Below, piece by piece: positions 1-9,749 of a DNA stretch of 64,000 nucleotides. The position numbers were made by a program, and so were the translations under genes. Each line of letters begins with the position of its first letter. The first letter of the stretch is position 1. A model generated the notes under the pieces. That model saw only the letters and a program-made list of their open reading frames with translations. It had not been told where the DNA came from and did not search any database. Source of the stretch: Porpolomopsis calyptriformis (lineage: Eukaryota; Basidiomycota; Agaricomycetes; Agaricales; Hygrophoraceae). The stretch spans positions 351,780-415,779 of the forward strand of contig OX621173.1 of assembly GCA_951640195.1 (NCBI GenBank). The letters are read 5' to 3'.

Positions 1-1795
1 TGATGCATCAGATTGACTAGAATAATTTATCAATAGCACCCACCGCTGCAAGTAGTACTAGAAACTATCATTTTGGATAAGGGCAATCATTGCCTGTGAT
101 TTTGTCCATCCCCTTACATCATGAGTCAATGGCTTCTTGGCAGGGTTTGGCTCTCTATTATTCTGTTCGACAAGTAGAAGTAGTGAGGGACAGAGATCAA
201 GTAGGTGGGTATATGCCAAGTAATGCGCTGTCCACCTCATTAGGACAGCACAGATGACTGCAAGTGGTGGATTTGCATGATTGGTGATTTGAATATCCCG
301 CAGAAGTCCTAGAACATATGTTTTACTTTGTAGCCAGGTAATAAGCTCACTAGCTCTATCACCATATGATAAGAAGACTGCTTCACACTTCATGTAGTCG
401 CCAACAATGAGATTAATCTTGAAATATTATCAAGGTTAGATATGTATGCATAGCGAACAGGGGAATATACCTGATGTCTATAACAATCTGGGGCAAGCAG
501 ATGGCTAAAGTGCAACACAAACTGCCTTTGGGCACTTCGTGCTTCACCTGACGCATCTGTAGTGAACGCCACAACAATGACCTGCCATTCATCCTCCGCA
601 ATCTTTTTGACCTCTAGCATCCATTTGAGAAGATTTTCAGCAGTTTTCCGTTCACTAGATTCGTCGTAGACTTTTATAGTATGAACCTAGATGGTTGTTA
701 GCCAATTGTGTTACTTGAGGACTAGAATGCAAGCCATACCTCATAGCCAGCTGTCATCATGAACGCAATATAATGATGCATGTTCTCGCCTGACTACCCA
801 TCCGCCTGGATTGTTGCATAATGACCCTTCACTCAAGCTTTCGCCTTCATGCATAGGTCATTTACTGCTGCTGGCAGAAGATGTCAGGTAAGGGTTTTCC
901 GAGATGGAGGGTATGCACCAGGTAGAAATTCATCACATAGGCTTAGCCAAACTGGGTTTTCCACCCAGTTTCAGGGAAAACCAGCCGATGCCGTGAGATG
1001 GACAATCAATGTCTCAAAACGTGCCTGGTTAAATGAGGATATCGCAAGATGTGGGTGCGATGATGCACGTCGAATAGATGAAACACGAGACCGTGTGGTC
1101 CAGTTTGAGGGATACGTATAGGAGCTTGATGGTATAAGTGTTGATGCATAGGAATGGGAATCAAAAGATATCGAGCTAGGGCCTGGTGAAGGTGGCCTTG
1201 ATGCTGAGAGCAATGATGGAGCAACACCTGGAGAAGCCTGATGAAATGGCACACTTGCAGGAAGTAATTCAGCACCACTCGCACCCAAATCCTCACTTCC
1301 TGAGGCAAGCAGCGCCAGATTGTGCCACCGCCGACATAGGGAATCCCTGGGTGTGGTATCCCAGTTATACTCTTCACTGGCTTGACTCCTAACTAGCTGA
1401 GGTTGAAGTGTGCAGTCTCACAAGTGCACCTGAAGAGATTTTGGACAGCCCTTGATCCAATGCCGCTTCAAGTCATTCTCATCATAAGCCCACACTGATT
1501 TCATGGAGAGGCATCAATAACAGCAGCAGAATGAATGGAATCACATACAAAGATCCTCAATTGCAACATTGTCATGCACAGAAACTCGACGCCCACACCG
1601 AACATCCAATTCATCTTGTTGGCAGACTGCAGCAACGTCATGGGCAAAGCAAGCTTTGCAGTAAACCTTTGGTAGGTTTCTGCTCTAAGCTGTGCCATTC
1701 TTCAGCCGCATGTTAAGAAGTGGGTGGTCATGGAAGTAATCTCGCCACCATCCTCGACTTGACCTGCCAGTACCAGTGTTTCGGTGAGTAGACAT
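1..1795 (-). pseudogene. hAT-like transposase (RNase H-like), decayed and cut by the window edge
   Basis: On the minus strand one long frame runs from an ATG at 1795 to the window start. Visible introns lie at about 687-739 and 418-470, and another probably near 1500. The N-terminus has a BED-like zinc finger (VYCKACF..H). The central and C-terminal parts carry the transposase core familiar from mushroom hAT-type elements (KGHYATIQADG, then FTTDASGEARSA, INLIVGDYMK, VLGLLRDIQITNHANPP). Six in-frame stops interrupt it: four TGA where CGA (Arg) would fit, one TAG at a conserved Trp (ADG-stop-SG), and one TAG near the zinc finger. It is therefore inactive. The 3' end lies outside the window. Family assignment is from recognised sequence style and is fairly firm; the exact hAT subgroup is not. 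Confidence 0.75.
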
Positions 1796-1881
1796 GAAGG
1801 ATTAGGGGGGGTGGCATCAGTTACCTCTGCCTAGTTTAAAGCATGCATACCGCATGTCATCCGCGTGTCTCCGCATGTAGG
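1796..1881. other. Flank between hAT pseudogene and 1.7-kb element
   Basis: Short stretch upstream of the hAT start codon. It ends in the 5-bp direct repeat GTAGG (1877-1881) that matches 3591-3595 on the other side of the inserted element. No other feature is visible. Confidence 0.6.
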
Positions 1882-1889
1882 TGTCACAA

Positions 1890-2092
1890 CTGTAGTTGCA
1901 AGTCTTTTCGTCAATCACAAGGCAGGCCTTGGAGCTTAATAAGTCTAGTAGGATGTAGAAGAAAGTTCTGACGGGGACATCCTCATAAAGGGTGATAATT
2001 CCTTCTGAGTTTAGTTTTACTTCTACAAAGAAGTTGTTCTGCGAGTTAAATCCATTGCGTGCCTCTGCTGAGAGTTTAGGGAATATGGGCAT
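1890..2092 (-). CDS. Conserved antisense open frame at the element's 5' end
   Basis: Minus-strand frame beginning MPIFPKLSAEA, conserved in copy 2 (7206 down to about 7003). Both copies read roughly 68 residues of closely similar sequence (VRTFFYILLDLLSSKACLV, EKTCNYSC) to the element boundary and then run into unrelated flank. Because the two copies differ mostly by silent or conservative changes, the frame may be translated or have been so recently. It could be an exon of a longer gene that normally lies inside a full element. No family is recognised and no function is proposed. Confidence 0.4.
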
Positions 2093-2341
2093 GAACGATT
2101 GGCTCAGTAGTTATGGGTTTATGTTTCTCTTTTCTTGTTCTGATGGAAAAGAAGTCTGATGATTCTGATTGCATTCGTGCTACTACAAGTAATCTCACAG
2201 GAGGATGAAGTGATGATCCGCTTCGCCCTCAGGGTTTATATAGTATTTCTAAAATAGGAGTCACTATGAGTCAGCTTCCGCAGTCACCCCATTTTCTATT
2301 GTTCACAGCCTCCGGTTTAAGGTTTGCCATTGTTCTTAGTC

Positions 2342-2453
2342 ATACTGCGGAAGGCTGTGTTGTTTTGATGACTCAACTCTATTGGGCATAGCCTTCCGCA
2401 GTATCAGGCTGTGCTGTCTCATGACTGGTTCCTATTGTTCTTCTAGTCATGAG
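2342..2453. promoter_or_regulatory. Two hairpins and a TGACTCA site in the upstream part of the element
   Basis: First hairpin: 18-bp arms at 2342-2359 and 2387-2404 with one mismatch (core CTGCGGAAGGCT). Its loop contains TGACTCA at 2369-2375, the classical Gcn4/AP-1 bZIP site. Second hairpin: TCTCATGACT and AGTCATGAGA arms at about 2416-2453. Both hairpins and the bZIP site recur in copy 2 (about 7457-7570), where the arms carry a few mismatches. The region lies 90-200 bp upstream of the TATA box, so a regulatory role in transcription is the simplest reading; this is inference. Confidence 0.55.
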
Positions 2454-2544
2454 ATCGCCGCTGTTTCTATCTCTTGTCCGGCATATTGGGTTTCTCTTCT
2501 TTGATTGAGGAACCTCCTTTTGGTCTTCCCTTTGTGTCTGAGCA

Positions 2545-2551
2545 TATAAAA
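2545..2551 (+). promoter_or_regulatory. TATA box of the 1.7-kb element
   Basis: TATAAAA about 50 bp upstream of the ATG at 2600. The same box lies at 7670-7676 in copy 2 at the same distance from its ATG (7715). Confidence 0.7.
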
Positions 2552-2599
2552 GGTGTGGGGTTGTATCCCTATGCTTCAGTTCAATCCTTGTCATTCATC

Positions 2600-3432
2600 A
2601 TGACTCCTTCCCACCAAGGCCACTACGTCCGATTCTTCAAGCAGTCTGGAGTGGTGCACCGCACCGCTCCTGTCTTTCTCGATTGTGATTCTTTCCACTA
2701 CTACCTTCAGCGCACCCCCTCCGACGCTGACCTCTGCTGGTCCTCCTTCTCTTGTTTTGCTTGCGGTGGCAAGCATAAGGTCAGAAAGTGTCCGTATGTT
2801 CGCTGGCCAATCCAGCATGTTTGTGGCTTGATGGAGGATCCGCTTGGTATGTATCTTGTTTTGTCTTTGTTAGTCTATGTCTATTGATAATAGGCTTTCC
2901 TTCTTTTAGCTTGGGATGACGACGCCCCTCCCCCTACTTCCCAGCTCCCTTTGGAGGAACAGGTTAATTGGGGGTCCGACAAGTGGGCTGACTCTCTTCC
3001 TTCCGTCAAGAAGGAGGCAGTTGACTGGGCTGCCAGTCCCCCTTTCCGTCCTTGGACCCCTGGTCCATTAAGTCCTTTATCTAGTGGTAATACCCTTAAC
3101 TCTCTCGCTCTCTTCGTAGCCGCTGATCCTTTATCTTTTTAGTTGAAGATTTGTCCTTGTCGTCGACCAATGTTAACATCAAGATTGAGGAAGAGGAAGT
3201 TCCTCCTAGTTTGTTGTGGAGTCCTACCAATGATTGGCTGGGTGAGGAAGCGAGAAAGATAGCAATGGGTTTCATTGAAGGGAAGGCTGCTGAGTTGCAG
3301 GCCTCCGGTGGTGACACTAATGGGGCAATCTACTGGGGCAACAAGTTGGCCGCATTAGATGGTCAAGTAGTCTCGAGTTTTGTAGAGTTCTTGAGGGACA
3401 GTATAGTGCAGGAGATTGCCAAGACGGACTAG
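2600..3432 (+). CDS. 237-aa zinc-knuckle-like protein encoded inside the LTR-type element
   Basis: Three exons, join(2600..2846, 2910..3086, 3143..3432), joined by GT-AG introns of 63 and 56 nt, give an uninterrupted 237-residue protein. It starts MTPSHQGHY and contains a short metal-binding-like motif, CFACGGKHKVRKC (C-X2-C-X3-H-X4-C, one residue shorter than the retroviral CCHC knuckle), around residues 53-65. The middle is rich in Pro, Trp and acidic residues; the C-terminal third (from NDWLGEEARKIAMGF) is helical in character. The start was chosen because it follows the TATA box and is conserved in copy 2. A role in nucleic-acid binding is plausible from the knuckle only. Copy 2 has stops; copy 3 keeps exons 2 and 3. 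No named family recognised. Confidence 0.65.
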
Positions 3433-3482
3433 TATAAATAGTTAGTCGGACATGGACTCCTCCCTTTGTACAAGTAGTTTCC

Positions 3483-3500
3483 GCTGTCAATAAAGACAGC
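3483..3500 (+). terminator. Poly(A) signal in the loop of a hairpin
   Basis: GCTGTC-AATAAA-GACAGC: a perfect 6-bp stem with the polyadenylation hexamer as its loop, about 55 bp after the stop codon. Copy 2 keeps it with one stem mismatch (AATAAA 8629-8634), and copy 3 keeps the hexamer. Confidence 0.6.
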
Positions 3501-3595
3501 CTCCCTCCCAAAAGAACTGTCATAAGAAGGAAAAGAAAAGAACGAAGAAAAGAGAGAAATTTTAAGAGAGTGAACACCAATTTCATGACAGTAGG

Positions 3596-5790
3596 GCATG
3601 TGCTGCAGATTGTGCAGTAGAAGGTTATGGCTGTTGGGAGCTCGGTTGGCCACCCAATATGGTAGTAAGCAGCACATGAGTGGGAAGTTAGTTTTGCTTC
3701 GAAACAAGTGTCGGCGAAATCACACCAAAGCTTTGCCAGTTTCACCAAAACGAAATTAAGTTAGTTGCAGTGTATGTCCAACACTGCGATGAGTGACGCA
3801 AGGCGACATCTGGAGTAACCAGTCAGCCAAAAGCAACCACGAATATGCAGCCGCCAACAAATCAGATGACGAATAAAGAGATGCCATCATATTCGAAGCC
3901 AGCGTACAATAAGTACGCTAACAAATGAGGTCTATACCAACCGTATAGACCGACTGACAACCGTCAGCCTTACAGACTACCGCCAAATAGACCTAGCAGT
4001 TCTGGAAGTAAACCGACGCCACAGGTGCTAGCATATAATAAGAACTAGACAGGATCGTCTAGTGTGAAATGCTATGCGTGTGGCAAATTTGGCCACTATG
4101 CGACCGATCCGAAATGTCCCAATTTTGGGAAGCCCCAAATGGCAGCAATCCAAGAGGGGGAGGATACATTCAAAATGGTAGCAGAAATCAAGAGGCAGAT
4201 GAGCCTCAAAACAACTACAGAATTGTAGTTGAGGAAGAGGAGGACGATCCATTACAAGGATCACAGTATACATCACAAGGTGAAGAGTATCACCTCCAAG
4301 AATATGATGAGTATGAGGAGTACTCACAAGAGGAAGATGACAATAACATCATCAATGAACAAATACGTTCAATACAAGAAACAAGTAACCCTACTTATGA
4401 ATCTATAGCATCTATAAACGACGAACAAGTGTTCAAAGAGGACACTCAACCCAAATCATGGGTTCATAAGTCCAGCAGACAGCAGGACTGCCTAGCGAAG
4501 CTGAGCACGAAAGTAAGGCCTTTAGTGGCTCGCATGGAATTAAATGGCCTCATAGCCATTGTAATGTTTGATACAGGTAGCACCTCTGATGCCATTAGCC
4601 CAGAATTTGCGAGAGTCACAAATTTGAAAATATATCAGTTGAAGGACCCTGTTCCAATCCAACTAGGATGCCGTGGTAGCAGATCGCGGATTAACTATGG
4701 TACTTACTGTCCCGTGCGATACGAAAGTATCACAAAGAAATACTACTTCGATATCGTAAATATCAACAGATTCGATGCTATAATTGGCATTGGGTTCATG
4801 CGTGAATTAGAAATTATGCTAGAGCCTAGCGCGAACCAGATAATGGTCCACAGGGTAGCTGCTCCTGCTCTAACTGAAGGGGAGGAAAATGATGAAATCG
4901 TGCGCAGACAATCACTGCATCGAACTGAACAAAGGTCTGCTGAATGACTAGCAGATGCAGAACCGAAAGGTTCTGCAGGGAAGACATCCAGACAGGATGT
5001 CATAGAAACCAACAAACCAAAAGAGTTTGTTGAGGAGTTTTCAAGAAAAAGGTGTTCAGATGCGAACACAAAGAAAATAAAAGAGTACCCCTACTGGGCC
5101 TAATGAAAAAATGCTACTGAGTGTAGCTCAAATTGTTCAACTGAATGAAAGGACCGAAATGTCCCTAACACACAAGGACAGACCTTGCCTTTGAGCCAAA
5201 TGGATCGAAGCGTGCCAAGATATCATGCACGGAGTACCCAAGGAATTGCCTCCGGTACGTGGTGTCAATCACCACATACCTCTTATCAACGAAGATAAGA
5301 AGTACAATTACTACCTTCCAAGATGTCCAGACTCGCTAAAGCCTCAGCTTATAGCGAAGATCACGCCGGATGGTGGGAATTGGTGCAAACCGATCAAGCA
5401 GCTCCGATGCTGTGCATTCCGAAGAATGCAATACATGATTGCTCTATAAAAATGAGACACTGACTTAGAGCATCTTCGATCGAAGGTTCTCACTGCTCAC
5501 CTACAATCTGCTGTATGATTTGAGAAGAGATATAAGAAAACCATTCGCGACTACGATTTCAAAACTGGTGATCTCATACTCATTTGAAACATGAAAATTA
5601 AGAAGTCTCTCAATTGAAAGATGCATCCTCAATACCTAGAACCCCTGATCATGATATTGCGGAACTTAGGAAAAGCTTATATCATTGCAGAGCTTGATGG
5701 ATCCATCTTACATTGTCTGATTGCTGCATTTAGAGTCATCCCATACTTCACCTGAAGATCAATCGGAGCTGCTTGATCGGTTTGCACTGA
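3596..5790 (+). pseudogene. Gypsy-type Gag-Pol remnant with large internal deletion
   Basis: Decayed plus-strand polyprotein. About 3830-4130 gives a Gag tail and a CCHC knuckle (CYACGKFGHYATDPKC). From 4069 a different frame encodes an acidic linker and a retropepsin domain with MFDTGS as active site. About 5170-5440 encodes the segment just before reverse transcriptase (HGVPKELPPVRGVNH, YYLPRCPDSLKPQL). At about 5455 the sequence jumps to the very C-terminus of Pol (DYDFKTGDL, AYIIAELDGSIL, AAFRVIPYF). RT, RNase H and most of integrase are missing. Several stops and frameshifts add to this. The left edge abuts the GTAGG duplication, so the 1.7-kb element may have inserted beside or into this remnant. 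Confidence 0.7.
4069..4947 (+). pseudogene. Retropepsin-like aspartic protease segment of the Gypsy remnant
   Basis: A 292-codon open stretch. Its first 25 codons are the knuckle region read in the wrong frame, so a +1 shift separates Gag from protease. After a Glu-rich linker comes the retropepsin fold: VMFDTGSTSDAISPEF (catalytic Asp in DTGS) and later FDAIIGIGFMREL, the flap-to-helix region typical of Ty3/Gypsy proteases. It has no start codon of its own that is likely to be used. It survives as the longest open piece of the element and is probably not expressed. Confidence 0.7.
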
Positions 5791-6180
5791 TTCCCACCAT
5801 CCGCAAGCCAAGTTCCAAACTGGATATGGTTAGGAATTGGGTGTTAATAGGAGGGGAGGGCATACTGAAATAAAACAAGTTTGAAAGTCAGAGGATGCGA
5901 GAGTGTCGGTAGAGTTCGGATAGGGGACCTAGGAAGAGTGGACCAATGGCTTTGGGGGGGAGTGAGAGGAAGAAGGGGAGGGAGGGGGGCACGGACCATA
6001 AGCGAGAATGAATACGGAAGTCATTATGGTGATGAGTACATTATTTATGACACTGAACTGTCTTGCGATTTGATTACTGGCAGGTGCAGTGATGGCAGAG
6101 GATACGTCAAGAAGAAAGAAGAAGACTTACCTTGCCCTTGACCAGGTGCAAGGTTTCCTCCATTGCTTTTCTCTTGTGAT
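5791..6180. other. G-rich spacer after the Gypsy remnant
   Basis: About 350 bp with runs of G (5955-5995) and an 86-codon open frame that looks like chance composition. It could include the polypurine tract and LTR remains of the preceding Gypsy element, but no repeat partner was found in the window. Confidence 0.35.
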
Positions 6181-6996
6181 ACTCCCGCATTGTGATCACA
6201 GGGAGTGACTGCCCCTTTGCTACCATTCTCTCCTAATAAGCTGCCTTCAACTTCTCCACCTCATCTTCAGCAGTCAGTGATTGCACTGCTGCTGCTGATT
6301 CCCCTTTATTGACCAGGGGCTCATACCCTTCCTCCATTGTCTCTGTCATTGCCCCCATTGTGTCTGGCATGTCTGCTGATACCTCTGCTACCCTCATTCC
6401 ACCTTCACCTGCAGCCTTTTCTGTCTCTTGATGGAACTCCTCCTCATTGATCTTTCTATCCAGAAGCAGCTGGAGGAGCCTCTCATAGGCTTCCTCCACC
6501 TGCTTCTAGTCCTCCACATCCTGCACCTCCCATTCCCATTCCTCCCATTCCTCTCACTCCTGCTTCTCCCACACCTCTCATTCCACCCTCTCAACCTACT
6601 CAGACTCCTCTCATCTCTCCTGTTCTTTGCGCTCTGCTCACTCTTATTTTTCTCACTCCTCATGCTCAACCCTCTCTCATTCCTCCCATGCAGATGCCTC
6701 CACCCTCTCCCTTGCCTCACATTCCTCTTCCTCCCTTTGCTCTCACTCAACCCTCTCCACCTCCACTTTCTCCTCAACCTCTCAATGCACCACCTCTACC
6801 AACCTTGGCATCAGCAACTCCCCCACCCACTCCAACCACTCCTGCTCTTCGAAAATGTCAAAGGTCTCGCAGGCCTCCTTTTGCTATGTGATGACCTCAT
6901 TGTCTATCAATGTTTCTTTCAGGGCCTTTATAACCTGATTATATGTGATCTAAAGAGATAGATTAGTGAAGAAAAATGATTAAAAACATGAGACTT

Positions 6997-8717
6997 TGTC
7001 ACAACTGTAGTTGCAAGTCTTCTCGTTGATCACAAGGCAGGCCTTGGAGCTTAATAAGTCTAAAAGGATATAGAAAAAGGTTCTAACAGGAATGTCTTCA
7101 TAAAGGGTAACAATTCCTTCAGTGTTAAGTTTGACTTCTACAAAGAAGTTCTGTTGTGGGTTGAATCCATTATGTGCCTCTGCTGAGAGTTTAGGGAATA
7201 TAGGCATGAACTGTTGGCTCAATAGTTTTTGAGTTTGTGTTTCTCTTTCCTTGTTCTGATGGAAAGGAAGTCTGATGATTCTGATTGTGTTCGTGCTACT
7301 ACAAGTAATCTCACAGGAGGACAAAGTGATGATCCACTTCGCCCTCAGGGTTTATATAGTATTTTTAAAATAGGAGTCATTATGAGTCAGCCTCCACAGT
7401 CACCCCGTTTTCTATTATTCACAGCCTCCAATCAAGGTTTGCCATTGTTCCTAGTCATACTGCGGAAGGCTGTGTGCTTCTGATGACTCAATTCTATTGG
7501 GCATAGCCTTCCACAGCACTGGGCTGTGTTGTCTCATGACTAGTTCCTATTGTTCTTCTGGTCATGAGATTACTATTGTTTCTATTTCTTGTCCAGCATA
7601 TCAGGTTTCTCTTCTTTGACTGAGGAACCTCCTTTAGGTCCTTCCTTTGTATGTGGGTGTATAAAAGGTGTGGAGTCATATCCCTATGCTTCAGTTCAAT
7701 CTTTATCAATCATCATGACTCCCTCCCACCAAGGCCACTACATTCGATTCTTCAAGCAGTCTGGAGTGGTGCATTGCACTGCCCCTGTCTTTCTTAATTG
7801 TGATTCCTTTCACTACTATCTCCAGCGCATCCCCTCCAATGCCAACCTCTGTTGGTCTTCTTTCTCCTACTTCGCTTGCAGTGGCAAGCACAAAGTCAAG
7901 AAGTGTCCATTCATTCGCTGGCCAATCCAGCATGCTTGTGGCTTGATGGAGGATCCACTTGGTGAGTACTATGTTTTGTCTTTATTAGTCTGTGTTTATT
8001 GATAATAGGCTTTCCTTTCTTAGCTTGGGATGATGACGCCCCTCCCCCTACTTCCTAGCTCCCTTTAGAGGAGTGAGTCGATTGGAGTTCTGATCGTTGG
8101 GGGCACCCTCTCCCCTTTGCTGATCCCAAGCCTGAGCACTGGGCTGTCAGTCCCCTTTGCTGATCCCAAGCCTGAGCACTGGGCTTTCAGTCCCCCTTTC
8201 CATCCTTAGACGCCTGGTCCAAGTCCTGTTTCTAGTTGTAAGCTCTCAACTCTCTCGCCCTCTTTATATTTGTTGACTCCTTATCTCTTTAGTGGAAGAT
8301 CTGTCGACATTGTTGACCAACGTCAATATCAAGATTGAGGAGGAAGAAGTCCCTCCCAGTTTGTTGTGGAGTTCTACCAATGATTGGTTGGGTGAAGAAG
8401 CAAGAAAGATTGCGATAAGCTTCATTGAGGGGAAGGCTGCTGAGTTGCAGGCCTCTGGTTGAGATACCAATGGGGCAATAAGTTAGCTGCATTGGATAGT
8501 CAAGTAGTTACAAGTTTTATAGAGTTCTTGAGGGATAGCATGGTGCAGGAGATTACCAAGACAGACTAGTTTGATTAGTTAGTCAGACATGGACTCCCCC
8601 CTTTGTACATATAGTCTCTGCTGCTGCCAATAAAGACAGCCCCTCCCAAAGAGAACAGGCATAGAAAAGAGAGGAAAAGAACGGAATTTTAAGAGAGTAA
8701 ACACCAATTTCATGACA
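6997..8717 (+). mobile_element. 1.7-kb LTR-type element, copy 2
   Basis: 1721 bp, ends TGTCA...TGACA, flanked by perfect GACTT duplications (6992-6996 and 8718-8722). It is collinear with copy 1 over its full length, with mostly transition differences and a short internal duplication near 8110-8180 (two copies of a CCCCTTTGCTGATCCCAAGC-like stretch). It sits in the intron of a minus-strand gene. Confidence 0.85.
7715..8569 (+). pseudogene. Broken copy of the 237-aa zinc-knuckle-like gene
   Basis: Same exon layout as the gene at 2600-3432, starting at the ATG at 7715 after the TATA box at 7670. Exon 1 is open and keeps the knuckle as C-X2-C-X3-H-X4-C (CSGKHKVKKC region). Exon 2 has two stops and a duplicated segment, and exon 3 has a TGA after LQASG and a deletion that shifts the frame. 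It cannot make the full protein. Comparison with copy 1 shows which parts are conserved. Confidence 0.7.
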
Positions 8718-8890
8718 GACTTACCAGTAACTTGCAGAATTGTTGCCCCCAGACTTTATAGTCTTTGGGTTCGGCAACACCATCTGGAAGCAACTTCATT
8801 TGGTTGCTTATCTTCTGTTTTGCAATAGTTATTACATTCTTCAACATTTTAATCAACTTGATGCAGTTTTCTTGATGTCATAGTGCATGG

Positions 8891-9740
8891 TTTGGAAGAC
8901 AGTTGTGTCTAAAGAGGAATGTGACACAGTTGTCACACTTATAAATGTGCCTCAGCAATTACTAGCAAATCATGTGATTGACTAAGAACAGTCAATATCT
9001 CAGTGAGGAGGAGATGATACAACCCCTCCATCCCCTAAGCCCCATATATTTGAATACTAGACACCTATCAAGTCCTTCAAACATGAACACAAACCTTTCG
9101 AACACCCCCAATAGCTCCCAAACATCCTGAATGAGTTCAAGAATCATCGAACTCTCTGAACGTAATTGAAGCTTTCTAAATGTGAATGAAAGTTTGTATA
9201 TCAAAGGGAAGACACTATACAAAGGCTTCATTTCTCTTCTATTTCTCCCTTTTCATTTGACTTCTTCATTCCCATTCACTACATTCCCCTCAGATCATTA
9301 GAGAGGCTCCCTTTTATTATATACACTCAAAGGGATCCTTGTTTTAGAAGATATATATACTGTATGTTGTAGCTAGTGATCCAACAAGTTAGATATTCAT
9401 TTCCCTCTTGCTCTCAAGTCTAGATCTTCTCTAAGACTTCCTCTCAACTTCCTTATTTGATTTCCTGACTCTTCTAATTTCTAATCAATCACATTCGTGA
9501 TTGATCAAAGACTTCCTTTTCATAATCATTGATTATAGGCTGTGTCAAGACTCTTTATAGTTGTCCTTGCACCTTGTTCTGTGTTCAGTTCTCATACATG
9601 AAGCAGACATATCAATGGCCAAGTAGATGATCATGATATCAGTATATTGAAAAAGCTAATAATCAAATGCAATGAACAAAATCAGATAAATTTGGACAGA
9701 AAACCATAGTCTAATGCACCTCTCATAACCCTGTGACACA
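8891..9740. other. AT-rich spacer with possible LTR remnant
   Basis: No convincing gene. Around 9310-9370 a stretch (CCTTTT..TATATA...AAAGGGATCCTTGTTTT) resembles the minus strand of 63690-63780 at roughly three of four positions, suggesting remnants of one LTR promoter family. No ends or target duplication could be defined. Confidence 0.35.
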
Positions 9741-9749
9741 CTGTGCATA

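Larger units (their letters stand above)
1882..3590 (+). mobile_element. 1.7-kb LTR-type element, copy 1 (solo LTR or compact element)
   Basis: A 1709-bp unit begins TGTCA and ends TGACA and is flanked by a perfect 5-bp target duplication, GTAGG. A second copy lies at 6997-8717 and a third, partial one at 62770-63480. TG...CA ends with 5-bp duplications are the mark of LTR integration, so this is probably a solo LTR, or a compact non-autonomous element with LTR-like ends. It has an LTR-like promoter and terminator: TATAAAA at 2545-2551 and AATAAA at 3489-3494. Two hairpins lie upstream of the TATA box. It holds an intact spliced gene on the plus strand and a conserved open frame on the minus strand near its 5' end. 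An LTR of this length carrying a spliced gene is unusual. Confidence 0.85.
6190..8890 (-). pseudogene. Glu-rich transposon-associated gene, interrupted in an intron by the 1.7-kb element
   Basis: Minus-strand gene in two parts. Exon at about 8890-8737 ends QQFCKLL followed by GTAAGT; the intron accepts at TTTAG near 6952 and the next exon reads ITYNQVIKALKE and then a long Glu/Val-rich tract and a segment ending DEVEKLKAAY. Without the insertion (6997-8717 plus one GACTT) the intron would be about 50-60 nt, normal for this genome. The Glu-rich part has many TAG/TGA stops at positions where Trp or Arg would fit. Large families of such coiled-coil proteins accompany transposons in mushroom genomes, but I do not recognise a specific one. 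Confidence 0.5.

Noticed and set aside
1882..3590. 1.7-kb unit as a DNA transposon with 5-bp terminal repeats
   Set aside because: Not excluded, but there is no transposase and no longer inverted repeat, while TG...CA ends, TATA and poly(A) signal order, and 5-bp duplications fit an LTR better.
5881..6141. 86-codon ORF with GRR-rich stretch
   Set aside because: G-rich low-complexity DNA downstream of a dead Gypsy element; no motif and no conservation seen.
6428..6961. 177-codon Leu-rich plus-strand ORF, membrane-protein-like
   Set aside because: It is the complement of a Glu-rich coding repeat on the minus strand (CTC/CTT reads as Leu), not a membrane protein.
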